In this document: piece after piece, positions 22,621-30,548 of the stretch
Numbering within the stretch: position 1 is the first letter of the stretch
Layout of the letters: each line of letters opens with the position of its first letter
Assembly: GCF_004116265.1 (NCBI RefSeq)
Contig: NZ_QOUX01000039.1
Location: 62,001-126,000 of the forward strand
Source of the DNA: Anaerobacillus alkaliphilus
Lineage (GTDB): Bacteria > Bacillota > Bacilli > Bacillales > Anaerobacillaceae
Direction of reading: 5' to 3'
Length of the DNA stretch: 64,000 bases
The notes under the pieces: generated by a model
Told to the model about the DNA's origin: nothing
What the model saw: the letters and a program-made list of their open reading frames with translations, nothing else
Database searches by the model: none
Program-made: the position numbers and the translations under genes

Positions 22621-23385
22621 TTGGATACGATTTTAGAAACAAAAGAGCTAACCATTGCTTTTGGCGGACATGTGGCTGTAAGTGAGGTCAATATTCAAAT
22701 TGAACGAAATAAATTAAAATCGATTATTGGTCCAAATGGTGCCGGTAAAACAACATTTTTTAATATGATTAGCGGGCAATTGAAACCGACAAAAGGCCAA
22801 GTGGTATTTAAAGGAAAAGACATTACCAAGATGTCACCTACTGATCGAACGAGAATGGGAATTGGGAGATCGTTTCAGATTACAAATGTTTTTCCACACT
22901 TAACCTGTCATGAGAATGTTCGTTTAGCTGTGCAATCGCAAAAAGGAATTTTTTATAACATGCTTTCACATTTTACTAGTTTAAAAGAAGTCAACGACAA
23001 GGCAACAAAGTTTTTAGAAACGGTCTTACTAGACAATAAAGCCCAAGAGCTAGCAGTTAATTTGGCTCATGGTGAAAAGAGGAAGTTGGAAATTGCCATG
23101 CTTTTGGCGTTAGAGACAGAAGTGTTACTCCTAGATGAACCAACTGCTGGTATGTCGTTAGAAGAAGTTCCAATGATCCTCGATGTCATTCGGAAAATTC
23201 GCGACGAACGAAAACGTACGATTGTTTTAATTGAACACAAGATGGATATGATCCGTGATTTATCTGATAGCATTATGGTTTTGTTCCATGGAAAATTACT
23301 AGCTGACGGTGACCCAGAAGAAATTATGAAAAATGAGCAAGTTCAAAAAGCGTATTTAGGGGGGTTACACAATGACGCTTCTTAA
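22621..23385 (+). CDS. ABC transporter ATP-binding protein, LivG type
   Basis: A cytoplasmic ATPase of the HAAT importer, 254 aa from TTG 22621. Walker A is GPNGAGKTT near residue 40 and Walker B is VLLLDEPTAGMS. The signature reads LAHGEKRKLEIA, a LivG-typical form rather than LSGGQ. The TTG at 22621 is favoured over GTG 22615 because AGAGGTG (22607-22613) spaces well only to it. It overlaps the next ATPase gene by 14 bp. Confidence 0.88.
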   Translation: MDTILETKELTIAFGGHVAVSEVNIQIERNKLKSIIGPNGAGKTTFFNMISGQLKPTKGQVVFKGKDITKMSPTDRTRMGIGRSFQITNVFPHLTCHENVRLAVQSQKGIFYNMLSHFTSLKEVNDKATKFLETVLLDNKAQELAVNLAHGEKRKLEIAMLLALETEVLLLDEPTAGMSLEEVPMILDVIRKIRDERKRTIVLIEHKMDMIRDLSDSIMVLFHGKLLADGDPEEIMKNEQVQKAYLGGLHNDAS

Positions 23386-24076
23386 AGTAGATAATATTCA
23401 CACATACATTCAACAATATCACATCTTACAAGGTGTTTCCTTTGAGGTCCATAAAGGGGAAGTAACCGTGTTGTTAGGTCGAAACGGTGCTGGGAAAACA
23501 ACCACGCTTCGATCGATTATGGGGTTAAATCCAATTAAATCAGGAAGTATCACCTTTAAGGGAGAAGAAGTTCACGCTTGGCCGACACATAAGATTGCCA
23601 ATGCCGGAATTGGTTATGTACCAGAAGATCAAGGAATTTTTGGAGCATTAACCGTAGAAGAAAATATGAAAGTTGCGATGAAGAAAAAAGACGAAGCGAC
23701 ACTAGAGAGAATGGACTGGATCCTTGATTTATTCCCAGATTTAAAGAAGTTTTGGAAAAAGAACGGTGGTCATTTAAGTGGGGGACAAAAGCAAATGCTC
23801 TCAATTGCAAGAGCTTATATTAACGACAACGAAATGCTTCTCATTGATGAACCAAGTAAAGGTTTAGCACCAATTATTGTCGAGAAAGTTATGGATTCGA
23901 TCATTCAAATGAAAGAAAAAACAACGGTTGTTCTAGTAGAACAAAATTTTATGATGGCAAGTGCAATTGGTGACCGCTTCTATATTATTGATGATGGTCA
24001 TTCTGTACACAACGGGTTAATGGAAGAGTTAAAACAAGATGAAAAATTAAAACGACAATACTTAGGGATTGCTTAA
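23372..24076 (+). CDS. ABC transporter ATP-binding protein, LivF type
   Basis: The second ATPase of the importer, 234 aa. Walker A is GRNGAGKTT near residue 36, the signature is LSGGQKQMLSIARA, and Walker B is MLLIDEPSKGLAP. The IGYVPEDQGIFGALTVEENM region is LivF-like. Starts at ATG 23372 inside the end of the LivG-type gene, with GGGGGG upstream. Expected to pair with the first ATPase on the two permease subunits. Confidence 0.9.
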   Translation: MTLLKVDNIHTYIQQYHILQGVSFEVHKGEVTVLLGRNGAGKTTTLRSIMGLNPIKSGSITFKGEEVHAWPTHKIANAGIGYVPEDQGIFGALTVEENMKVAMKKKDEATLERMDWILDLFPDLKKFWKKNGGHLSGGQKQMLSIARAYINDNEMLLIDEPSKGLAPIIVEKVMDSIIQMKEKTTVVLVEQNFMMASAIGDRFYIIDDGHSVHNGLMEELKQDEKLKRQYLGIA

Positions 24077-24100
24077 TTTATATAAAGGTAGGTGAAGGCT

Positions 24101-24970
24101 ATGGAAATGTTTATCAATATTACAATTAACGGGTTAGCTACAGGGATGCTAATCTTTTTATTGGCAGCGGGGTTAACACTAATTTTTGGTTTGATGGATG
24201 TCTTAAATTTTGCTCACGGAGCGCTGTTTCTATGGGGAGCTTATGCGGGAATTTGGACGTACACAACGTCAGGAAGCTTTATATTCGGAATTATTGCCGC
24301 TATCGTGGCTTGTTGTATCTTAGGTTATTTATTAGAGAGGTTTATTGTAAAGCCTGTGTATGGAAATCATATTCAGCAAATTCTAATTACTTTAGGAGCT
24401 ATGCTCGTGTTAAGTGAGCTAGTAAAAGTAGTTTGGGGACCAAACATTATTCATGCACGTGCACCGGAATGGTTGCGAGGTAGTTGGGAAATAGGTGGGA
24501 TTTTTCTAATCAAATATCGTGTTTTTATTATCATCGTTGGGTTAATTGTTTTTGCAGGTTTATTGTTTCTTTTAAACCGTACAAAGCTTGGGCTGGTAGT
24601 AAGAGCTGGAGTTATGGATAAAGAGATGGTTCAAGCGTTAGGGATTAACATTCGTAAAGTTTTCTTATTTGTGTTCATTCTTGGTGCTGGGATGGCAGGA
24701 CTAGGTGGAATGTTGTTTGGTCCTTATTCAGGTGTTATTTACGCAGAAATAGGCTTAGAGTATGGGATCCTGGCCTTTATTGTTGTAGTTATAGGTGGTA
24801 TGGGTAGTGTTCTAGGATCAATGATAGCTGCTTTGTTAGTTGGAATATTAGGTTCGTATGCAGCTTATTTCCTACCAGAGATTGCTTTAGCAGTTAATTT
24901 CCTACTGATGATCTTTATTCTAGTCTTTAAACCTTCTGGAATTATGGGGATGAAGGAGGCATTAAAATGA
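24101..24970 (+). CDS. HAAT-family ABC transporter permease, LivH type
   Basis: Integral membrane subunit, 289 aa from ATG 24101, with about 8 hydrophobic helices. FGLMDVLNFAHGALFLWGAY near the N-terminus and ALGINIRKVFLFVFILGAGM in the last third are family blocks. The ATG at 24101 is preferred to GTG 24092, since AGGTAGGTGA (24086-24095) is its ribosome site. Its stop overlaps the next permease start (ATGA). Confidence 0.88.
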   Translation: MEMFINITINGLATGMLIFLLAAGLTLIFGLMDVLNFAHGALFLWGAYAGIWTYTTSGSFIFGIIAAIVACCILGYLLERFIVKPVYGNHIQQILITLGAMLVLSELVKVVWGPNIIHARAPEWLRGSWEIGGIFLIKYRVFIIIVGLIVFAGLLFLLNRTKLGLVVRAGVMDKEMVQALGINIRKVFLFVFILGAGMAGLGGMLFGPYSGVIYAEIGLEYGILAFIVVVIGGMGSVLGSMIAALLVGILGSYAAYFLPEIALAVNFLLMIFILVFKPSGIMGMKEALK

Positions 24971-25983
24971 GCCGCCTAAAGCAGTTATCAAGATTTAAAT
25001 TAACGTTATCAGTCGTAGCCGTTGGATTATTGATGTTTCCATTTATAAATGACTCGAGAACAGCAATGATCATGCTAACGAAAATTTTTATATTCGCTGT
25101 TTTTGCGATGAGCTATGACTTACTTTTAGGATATACCGGTATCGTTTCGTTTGGGCACGCGATGTATTTTGGGATTGGGGCTTATACGGTTGCCTTATGT
25201 TTAAAAGCATTTGGTCCAACAATCCCAGTGGTCTTACTTGCAGCACTCATTACAATCGTCTTCACGGCCATTGTTAGCTTTTTGGTCGGTCTTTTAACAC
25301 TACGCTTGAAGGCGCATTTCTTTGCCATGCTAACCTTAGCCGTGGCTGCCCTATTTTTAGTTGTTGCTGAAAAATGGCGTTCGTTAACGGCAGGGAATGA
25401 TGGCTTTACATTCGCTATTCCAGAACTATTTCGTGATCGTCTGACGTTTTACATTGTTGCACTCGTATTTATGATCCTTGTCTATTTATTTTTAGAGCGA
25501 TTTACTCAATCACCGATGGGTCGTGTGCTACAAGCAATTCGTGAAAACGAAGCTCGTGTTGAATCGTTAGGGTATCGTGTGATGCATTATAAAATTACTG
25601 CCAATGTGATTGCAGGTATTGTCGCAGGATTAGCAGGAATTTTATATGCTATGAGCTTACGATTTGTGAATACATCAGTGTTTGCTACTGAACTGACGCT
25701 CGACGCCTTATTAATTACTATCATTGGTGGGGTCGGAACACTATTTGGTGCCATTGTTGGAGCGGCTGTTATTGAATACGCTAGGCACACGTTGATGGAT
25801 TTAGCCAGCGTTCATTGGATTTTTGGTCGCTGGGTCATTCTTCTAGGGACAGTATTTATCTTAGTCGTTATGTTCTTCCCTAAGGGGATCGTAGGATCAA
25901 CAAAACATTGGTGGGAAAAAAGACAGATGAAAAAAGCAAAGGTAACAACATCGGATAAAAATTTCCACCAAGATGTTTCATAG
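24967..25983 (+). CDS. HAAT-family ABC transporter permease, LivM type
   Basis: The second membrane subunit, 338 aa with about 9-10 helices. It carries SYDLLLGYTGIVSFGHAMYF near residue 50, QAIRENEARVESLGYRV near 190, and the GGVGTLFGAIVGAAV segment near 255. A basic cytoplasmic tail (KRQMKKAKVTTSDKN) closes the protein. Four-base overlap with the LivH-type gene. With the two ATPases and the lipoprotein it completes a five-component importer. Confidence 0.9.
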   Translation: MSRLKQLSRFKLTLSVVAVGLLMFPFINDSRTAMIMLTKIFIFAVFAMSYDLLLGYTGIVSFGHAMYFGIGAYTVALCLKAFGPTIPVVLLAALITIVFTAIVSFLVGLLTLRLKAHFFAMLTLAVAALFLVVAEKWRSLTAGNDGFTFAIPELFRDRLTFYIVALVFMILVYLFLERFTQSPMGRVLQAIRENEARVESLGYRVMHYKITANVIAGIVAGLAGILYAMSLRFVNTSVFATELTLDALLITIIGGVGTLFGAIVGAAVIEYARHTLMDLASVHWIFGRWVILLGTVFILVVMFFPKGIVGSTKHWWEKRQMKKAKVTTSDKNFHQDVS

Positions 25984-25997
25984 AAGGAGAGTCAGAT

Positions 25998-26165
25998 ATG
26001 GAGTGTCAGTCACAAGTGAAATCGTTCGTCATTCGCGTTCATTCGGTGGAAAACGATAATGAGCAACTACGAATTAAAGTAAAGCACGTTCAAACAGACG
26101 AAGAAAGCACGTTTATAACGTTAGAAGAAGCATTCCGTTATTTAAAGGAAGTGGTTGGAGAGTGA
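25998..26165 (+). CDS. 55-aa conserved-looking small protein of the catabolic cluster
   Basis: A short gene starts at ATG 25998, 14 bp after the LivM-type stop, with AGAAGGAGA (25982-25990) upstream. Its stop overlaps the GTG start of the KASIII-like gene (GTGA), so the two are translationally coupled. The product begins MECQSQVKSFVIRVHS and ends EEAFRYLKEVVGE, suggesting a beta strand, a short sheet and a C-terminal helix. I do not recognise a family. Placement and coupling suggest a partner or regulator of the next enzyme; that is inference. Confidence 0.72.
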   Translation: MECQSQVKSFVIRVHSVENDNEQLRIKVKHVQTDEESTFITLEEAFRYLKEVVGE

Positions 26166-27184
26166 GTAAGGAAAAGATAGGAATTGTCAGTACAGGCATG
26201 TATGTACCTAAAGAGCGGATGAAAGGAAGCGAGATTGCTAGTTTGTCAGGCCTACCAATCCACGTTGTTACAGATAAAATGGGTATTCAAGAAAAGACGA
26301 TCCCAGGTCCAAATGATCATACCTGTCAAATGGGGATAGAGGCTAGTAGAGAAGCGTTAAAGAAAGCAAACATCAATCCAGAAGATATTGACCTCATTAT
26401 TTATATCGGTGAAGAGCACAAAGAGTATCCACTCTGGACAGCGGGTATTAAGCTGCAGCAAGAGATAGGAGCTGTAAATGCTTGGGCTTTTGATGTGGCA
26501 CTCCGCTGTGGCACAACAGTGATGGCTCTAAAGGTGGCAAAGGCCATGATGACCTCGGATGAGTCGATCAGAACGGTTTTGCTAGCTGGTGGGTATCGCA
26601 ATGTTGATTTTATCGATTACGGAAATCCGCGAACACGGTTCATGTACAATCTTTCCGCTGGAGGAGGAGCGATCATTCTTCAAAAAGGTTACGAAGAGAA
26701 CGAGCTGCTTGAAACAGCTTTAATGACGGATGGCTCTTTTTCAGAGGATGTTGTTGTAGTAGCCGGTGGTACAAAGCATCCTGTAACGGAGGAAGCACTT
26801 GAAAAGCGCTTAAATTATTTAGATGTGCTTGATCCTGAGGGAATGAAACAGCGACTTGAAGCGAAATCGATGGCAAATTTCTTACAAGTTATTCGAGATT
26901 CTCTTGGGAAAAGTGGGTTAAGCGAAGCCGACATTGATTACTTAGCGATTTTGCACATGAAGCGTTCTGCTCATGACTATGTATTAAATGAATTAAAGCT
27001 TCGTGATGACCAATCGATATATTTAGAAAATTATGGACACATGGGACAAATTGACCAAATTTTATCAATAGAATTGGCTCTCGAACAAGGGAAAATCAAA
27101 GAGGGTGATGTTGTTGTGTTAGTAAGTGCCGGAATTGGCTATGCGTGGGGCGCTACGACCATTCGTTGGGGGAAACAACATTAG
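26162..27184 (+). CDS. KASIII-like (FabH-fold) thiolase-superfamily enzyme with unusual triad
   Basis: A 340-aa thiolase-fold protein resembling 3-oxoacyl-ACP synthase III. C116 lies in DVALRCGTT and is the likely nucleophile; H265 in AILHMKRSAH aligns with the HQAN histidine. Where FabH has the Asn of YGNTS, this protein has YGHMG (H293), giving Cys-His-His instead of Cys-His-Asn. The glycine-rich loop SAGGGAIIL is retained. Sitting among transporter, hydrolase, SDR and CoA-ligase genes, it more likely acts on CoA thioesters in catabolism than in fatty-acid initiation. GTG start overlapping the 55-aa gene. Confidence 0.85.
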   Translation: MSKEKIGIVSTGMYVPKERMKGSEIASLSGLPIHVVTDKMGIQEKTIPGPNDHTCQMGIEASREALKKANINPEDIDLIIYIGEEHKEYPLWTAGIKLQQEIGAVNAWAFDVALRCGTTVMALKVAKAMMTSDESIRTVLLAGGYRNVDFIDYGNPRTRFMYNLSAGGGAIILQKGYEENELLETALMTDGSFSEDVVVVAGGTKHPVTEEALEKRLNYLDVLDPEGMKQRLEAKSMANFLQVIRDSLGKSGLSEADIDYLAILHMKRSAHDYVLNELKLRDDQSIYLENYGHMGQIDQILSIELALEQGKIKEGDVVVLVSAGIGYAWGATTIRWGKQH

Positions 27185-27196
27185 GAGGTATATGAA

Positions 27197-28081
27197 ATGG
27201 CTGAAGTTCAGATGAAATCCGTGACAATCGCAAACGGTGAGACTCTCGCTTATCGTGAACGTGAAGGTGGAGAAGAGGTATTACTGCTTGTCCATGGGAA
27301 TATGACATCTTCAAAACATTGGGATTTATTGATTGATAGTTTAGATGCTAAATATAAAATCTATGCTGTTGATATGCGAGGGTTTGGTGAGTCTACGTAT
27401 CATCAACCAGTGGACTCAATTCAGGATTTTACAGATGACATCAAAATGTTTGTTGAGAAGTTAGGGCTAGGCTCAGTTACATTAATAGGTTGGTCAACAG
27501 GTGGAGCTGTTGCAATGCAATTTACCATTGACCAACCTGAGCAAGTGAAAAATCTAATTTTACTAGCCTCAGCTTCAACTCGTGGGTATCCTTTTGTAAA
27601 CGTTCAAAAAACAGGTGAGGTAGTTCGCATACAAACAAAAGCAGAAATCGAGCAGGATCCAGTAAAATCGTTACCGGTAGTGAATGCCTATGAGACTCGC
27701 AATAAGGCCTTTTTAAAAGCGCTCTGGAATGCAGTAATTTATACAAAAAATCAGCCAGCTGAGGATTTGTATGATGAATATCTAGAAGATATGTTGACAC
27801 AGCGTAATATCACAGATGTGTATCATGCGCTAAATACTTTTAATATCAGTGATGTTCATAATGGATTGCTAGAGGGAACTGGTAGAGCCAAAGAAATTCA
27901 AGTGCCTACCCTTGTTTTATGGGGTGAGAATGACCTTGTTGTTACAGTACAAATGACTAAGGAGATTATGGAAGACCTAGGTGATACAGCCAAAGCAGTT
28001 TACTTACAAGGGTGCGGACACTCGCCATTAATAGATAATCTAGAGTTACTAAAAAGAGAAATAGAGAATTTTCTTGGATAA
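27197..28081 (+). CDS. alpha/beta-hydrolase
   Basis: A 294-aa soluble hydrolase. The nucleophile elbow is GWSTGG (about residues 99-104). The oxyanion region LLVHGNMTSSKHWD (about 31-44), a catalytic acid in LWGENDLVV and the histidine in GCGHSPLIDN complete the expected Ser-Asp-His triad. Such enzymes cleave esters, thioesters or C-C bonds in ring-cleavage products; the substrate is unknown. GGAGG ribosome site 12 bp after the KASIII-like stop, so it belongs to the same operon. Confidence 0.88.
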   Translation: MAEVQMKSVTIANGETLAYREREGGEEVLLLVHGNMTSSKHWDLLIDSLDAKYKIYAVDMRGFGESTYHQPVDSIQDFTDDIKMFVEKLGLGSVTLIGWSTGGAVAMQFTIDQPEQVKNLILLASASTRGYPFVNVQKTGEVVRIQTKAEIEQDPVKSLPVVNAYETRNKAFLKALWNAVIYTKNQPAEDLYDEYLEDMLTQRNITDVYHALNTFNISDVHNGLLEGTGRAKEIQVPTLVLWGENDLVVTVQMTKEIMEDLGDTAKAVYLQGCGHSPLIDNLELLKREIENFLG

Positions 28082-28099
28082 TAGGGAGGAGAAAGAAAC

Positions 28100-28840
28100 A
28101 TGCGTTTACAAGATAAAGTTGCCATTGTGACAGGTGGAGGAAATGGAATTGGAAGAGAAACCGTTCTGACTTTTACGAGAGAAGGGGCAAAGGTTGTCAT
28201 TGCTGATTTTGATGAACAAGCAGGGACTAGCGTTTTGCAAGAAGTTGAGGAACGTGGCGGGACTGCCATTTTTCAAAAAGTAAATGTTGCAGATCAAGAG
28301 AGTGTTACTCAATTAGTAGAAAAGACAATTGAGACATTCGGAACTGTTTCAATCTTGGTAAATAACGCGGGGATTACGGCTGATGCAATGACACATAAGA
28401 TGACTCCAGAATCATGGCAAAGAGTGATAGATGTGAACTTAACAGGTGTGTTTTATTGTACGCAAGCTGTATTAGGAAAGATGGTAGAAGAAGGAAAAGG
28501 AAAGATTATTAATACTTCAAGTGTTTCTGGTGTTTACGGAAATGTCGGTCAAGCAAACTATGCTGCTACAAAAGCTGGTGTTGTCGGTATGACAAAAACT
28601 TGGGCGAAGGAATATGGTGGTAAAGGAATTAACGTCAATGCCGTGGCACCAGGTTTTATTGAAACAGCAATGGTTGCAAAGGTACCTGAGAAGGTCATTG
28701 ACAAAATGAAAGCCATCATTCCATTAAAACGTCTTGGCAGCCCTTCTGATATTGCTAATGCGTATTTATATTTAGCATCAGACGAATCGAATTATGTAAA
28801 TGGAACAGTCCTCCATGTTGATGGCGGAATTATGATGTAA
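28100..28840 (+). CDS. short-chain dehydrogenase/reductase, FabG/PhaB-like
   Basis: A 246-aa NAD(P)-dependent oxidoreductase. It has the Rossmann motif TGGGNGIG (about residues 11-18), NNAG (about 88-91), and the catalytic Ser (TSSVSG) and YAATKAG tetrad. The closing AVAPGFIETAM and DGGIMM are typical of 3-oxoacyl reductases. In this cluster it could oxidise a 3-hydroxyacyl-CoA formed from the imported acid. AGGGAGGAGA ribosome site. Operator 3 for the CoA-ligase gene starts just after its stop. Confidence 0.9.
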   Translation: MRLQDKVAIVTGGGNGIGRETVLTFTREGAKVVIADFDEQAGTSVLQEVEERGGTAIFQKVNVADQESVTQLVEKTIETFGTVSILVNNAGITADAMTHKMTPESWQRVIDVNLTGVFYCTQAVLGKMVEEGKGKIINTSSVSGVYGNVGQANYAATKAGVVGMTKTWAKEYGGKGINVNAVAPGFIETAMVAKVPEKVIDKMKAIIPLKRLGSPSDIANAYLYLASDESNYVNGTVLHVDGGIMM

Positions 28841-28843
28841 ATC

Positions 28844-28876
28844 TGTAACTTGATTGCAACTCTTTTTTTATACCAT
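28844..28876 (+). promoter_or_regulatory. SARP-style operator and promoter 3 before the acyl-CoA ligase gene
   Basis: TGTAACT (28844-28850) and TGCAACT (28855-28861) repeat with the same 11-bp period. TACCAT (28871-28876) begins 9 bp later, a weak -10 at the same spacing as in operators 1 and 2. Third member of the proposed regulon. Confidence 0.62.
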
Positions 28877-28925
28877 AAAGGTAGAAGCTTTCTAGCAAAC
28901 ATTAGAAAATAAAGGGGGAGGTAAG

Positions 28926-30395
28926 ATGAGCTGGGACACAGATTGGCTAAAAAAGCGAGCTCGGATTACTCCAGATCGAGTTGCAGTGGTTGATGGAGAA
29001 ACTAGGGAACGTTGGACGTACGACAATTTGAATGAGCGAGCAGAACATCAAGCATCTTTGTTACTAGATCAGGGGATCGGTAAAGGGGATAGAGTCGCTC
29101 TTCTTGCACCTAATACAGTTAGCTATTTTGACTTATTATTTGCATGTATGAAATTAGGGGCTATCTTTGTCCCTTTAAACTGGAGACTTTCTAGTAAAGA
29201 AATAGCCTATATTTTACAAGATTGCCAACCAAAGTTATTGGCTTATGACGATAAATTCCTTCCGTTAATACCTAACAAGTATGAGGGAATTCTCCTAGGT
29301 GTTCAGCAATTATTAGCAGGAAGCCAGCCGATAATTCCTTTTGACGTGTCTATAGAAGAAAATGATCCTTTAGCGATTATCTATACCGGTGGAACGACTG
29401 GACATCCAAAAGGAGCAGTTTTGACACATAAGTCAGTTTTCTACAATGCGATAAATACGATTATTAGCTGGAATTTAACATGTGAAGATACGACTGTCAC
29501 CTACATGCCGATGTTTCATACAGGTGGCCTGAATGCTTTATCGCTACCGTTATTGCACATAGGTGGAAAAGTAGTAATTGCGGATAAGTTCGAGCCTAAT
29601 CATTTAATTGATGTAATCAATGAGGAACAATGCACAATTTTGTTATTAGTCCCAACGATGTATCATGTTCTCATTCAGTCAGAGAGATTTCAAAAGGCAG
29701 CTTTCCCATCAATGCACACCTTCTTATCTGGAGGTGCACCATGTTCTTATCGTATTTACGAGGCCTTTGCCAAAAAGGGTCTCGCATTTAAAGAAGGTTA
29801 TGGGCTAACAGAAGCAGGTCCAAATAATTTTTACATTAATACTAGAGATGTTGTGAACAAACGTGGTTCAGTTGGCAAACCTATGCTCTATAATAACGTA
29901 AAAATAATCGATGACGATGGTAGAGATGTTGGTAGTAGTGAGGTTGGTGAGATCTTGATTAGCGGGCATCATCTTTTTGATCACTATTGGAACAGCCCTT
30001 CTATCACAGCAGCAACGATAAAAAATGGTTGGCTCTATACAGGAGATTTAGGAAAGTATGATGAAGATGGTTACTTTTATATTGTTGGACGAAAAAAGGA
30101 TATGATCATCACCGGTGGTGAAAATGTTTTTCCTTTAGAGGTAGAACATGTCATCGCTGAACATGATCTTGTCACTGAAGTGGCTGTTGTTGGTGTTGCT
30201 GACGAAAAATGGGGTGAGATCGTTACGGCATTTATCGTACCAAAAGGTGGACTAACAGAGGCAGAGGTTTTGACCTACTGTAGGACGTATCTTGGTAGCT
30301 ATAAGGTGCCAAAAGTTATTCGCTTTGTTAGTCAGTTACCGAAAACCGCTGTCGGCAAAATTGATAAAAAACAATTAGTTGAAATGATGGCTTGA
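28926..30395 (+). CDS. acyl-CoA synthetase (AMP-forming)
   Basis: ANL-superfamily ligase of 489 aa that would activate a carboxylic acid with ATP and CoA. Motifs are the P-loop YTGGTTGHPKGAV (about residues 151-163), EGYGLTEAG near 300, GWLYTGDLGKYDEDGY near 370 and the catalytic Lys in KTAVGKIDKK at the end. It is on the short side for long-chain ligases and resembles MenE- and FadD3-like enzymes. AAAGGGGGAGG upstream. It follows its own SARP-like operator, so it may be a separate transcript of the regulon. The acid is unknown. Confidence 0.9.
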   Translation: MSWDTDWLKKRARITPDRVAVVDGETRERWTYDNLNERAEHQASLLLDQGIGKGDRVALLAPNTVSYFDLLFACMKLGAIFVPLNWRLSSKEIAYILQDCQPKLLAYDDKFLPLIPNKYEGILLGVQQLLAGSQPIIPFDVSIEENDPLAIIYTGGTTGHPKGAVLTHKSVFYNAINTIISWNLTCEDTTVTYMPMFHTGGLNALSLPLLHIGGKVVIADKFEPNHLIDVINEEQCTILLLVPTMYHVLIQSERFQKAAFPSMHTFLSGGAPCSYRIYEAFAKKGLAFKEGYGLTEAGPNNFYINTRDVVNKRGSVGKPMLYNNVKIIDDDGRDVGSSEVGEILISGHHLFDHYWNSPSITAATIKNGWLYTGDLGKYDEDGYFYIVGRKKDMIITGGENVFPLEVEHVIAEHDLVTEVAVVGVADEKWGEIVTAFIVPKGGLTEAEVLTYCRTYLGSYKVPKVIRFVSQLPKTAVGKIDKKQLVEMMA

Positions 30396-30423
30396 GATCT
30401 TATCTCAGGTCATCATTTTGTTT
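30383..30423 (+). terminator. terminator of the acyl-CoA ligase gene, overlapping its 3' end
   Basis: A 16-bp stem pairs 30383-30398 with 30402-30417 (two G-T pairs), includes the last codons and stop, and is followed by T-rich DNA. Confidence 0.85.
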
Positions 30424-30548
30424 TTAAGTCAATTAATTTTTGCATGTAGTTATTTTACCAATAAAAGGCTATTCTCCTTTTATTGTGTCTTTGCTATGAT
30501 AGAAATGAAAGTGCTTACCGAGCCTCTACTAATCCAAAGGAGAAATCA

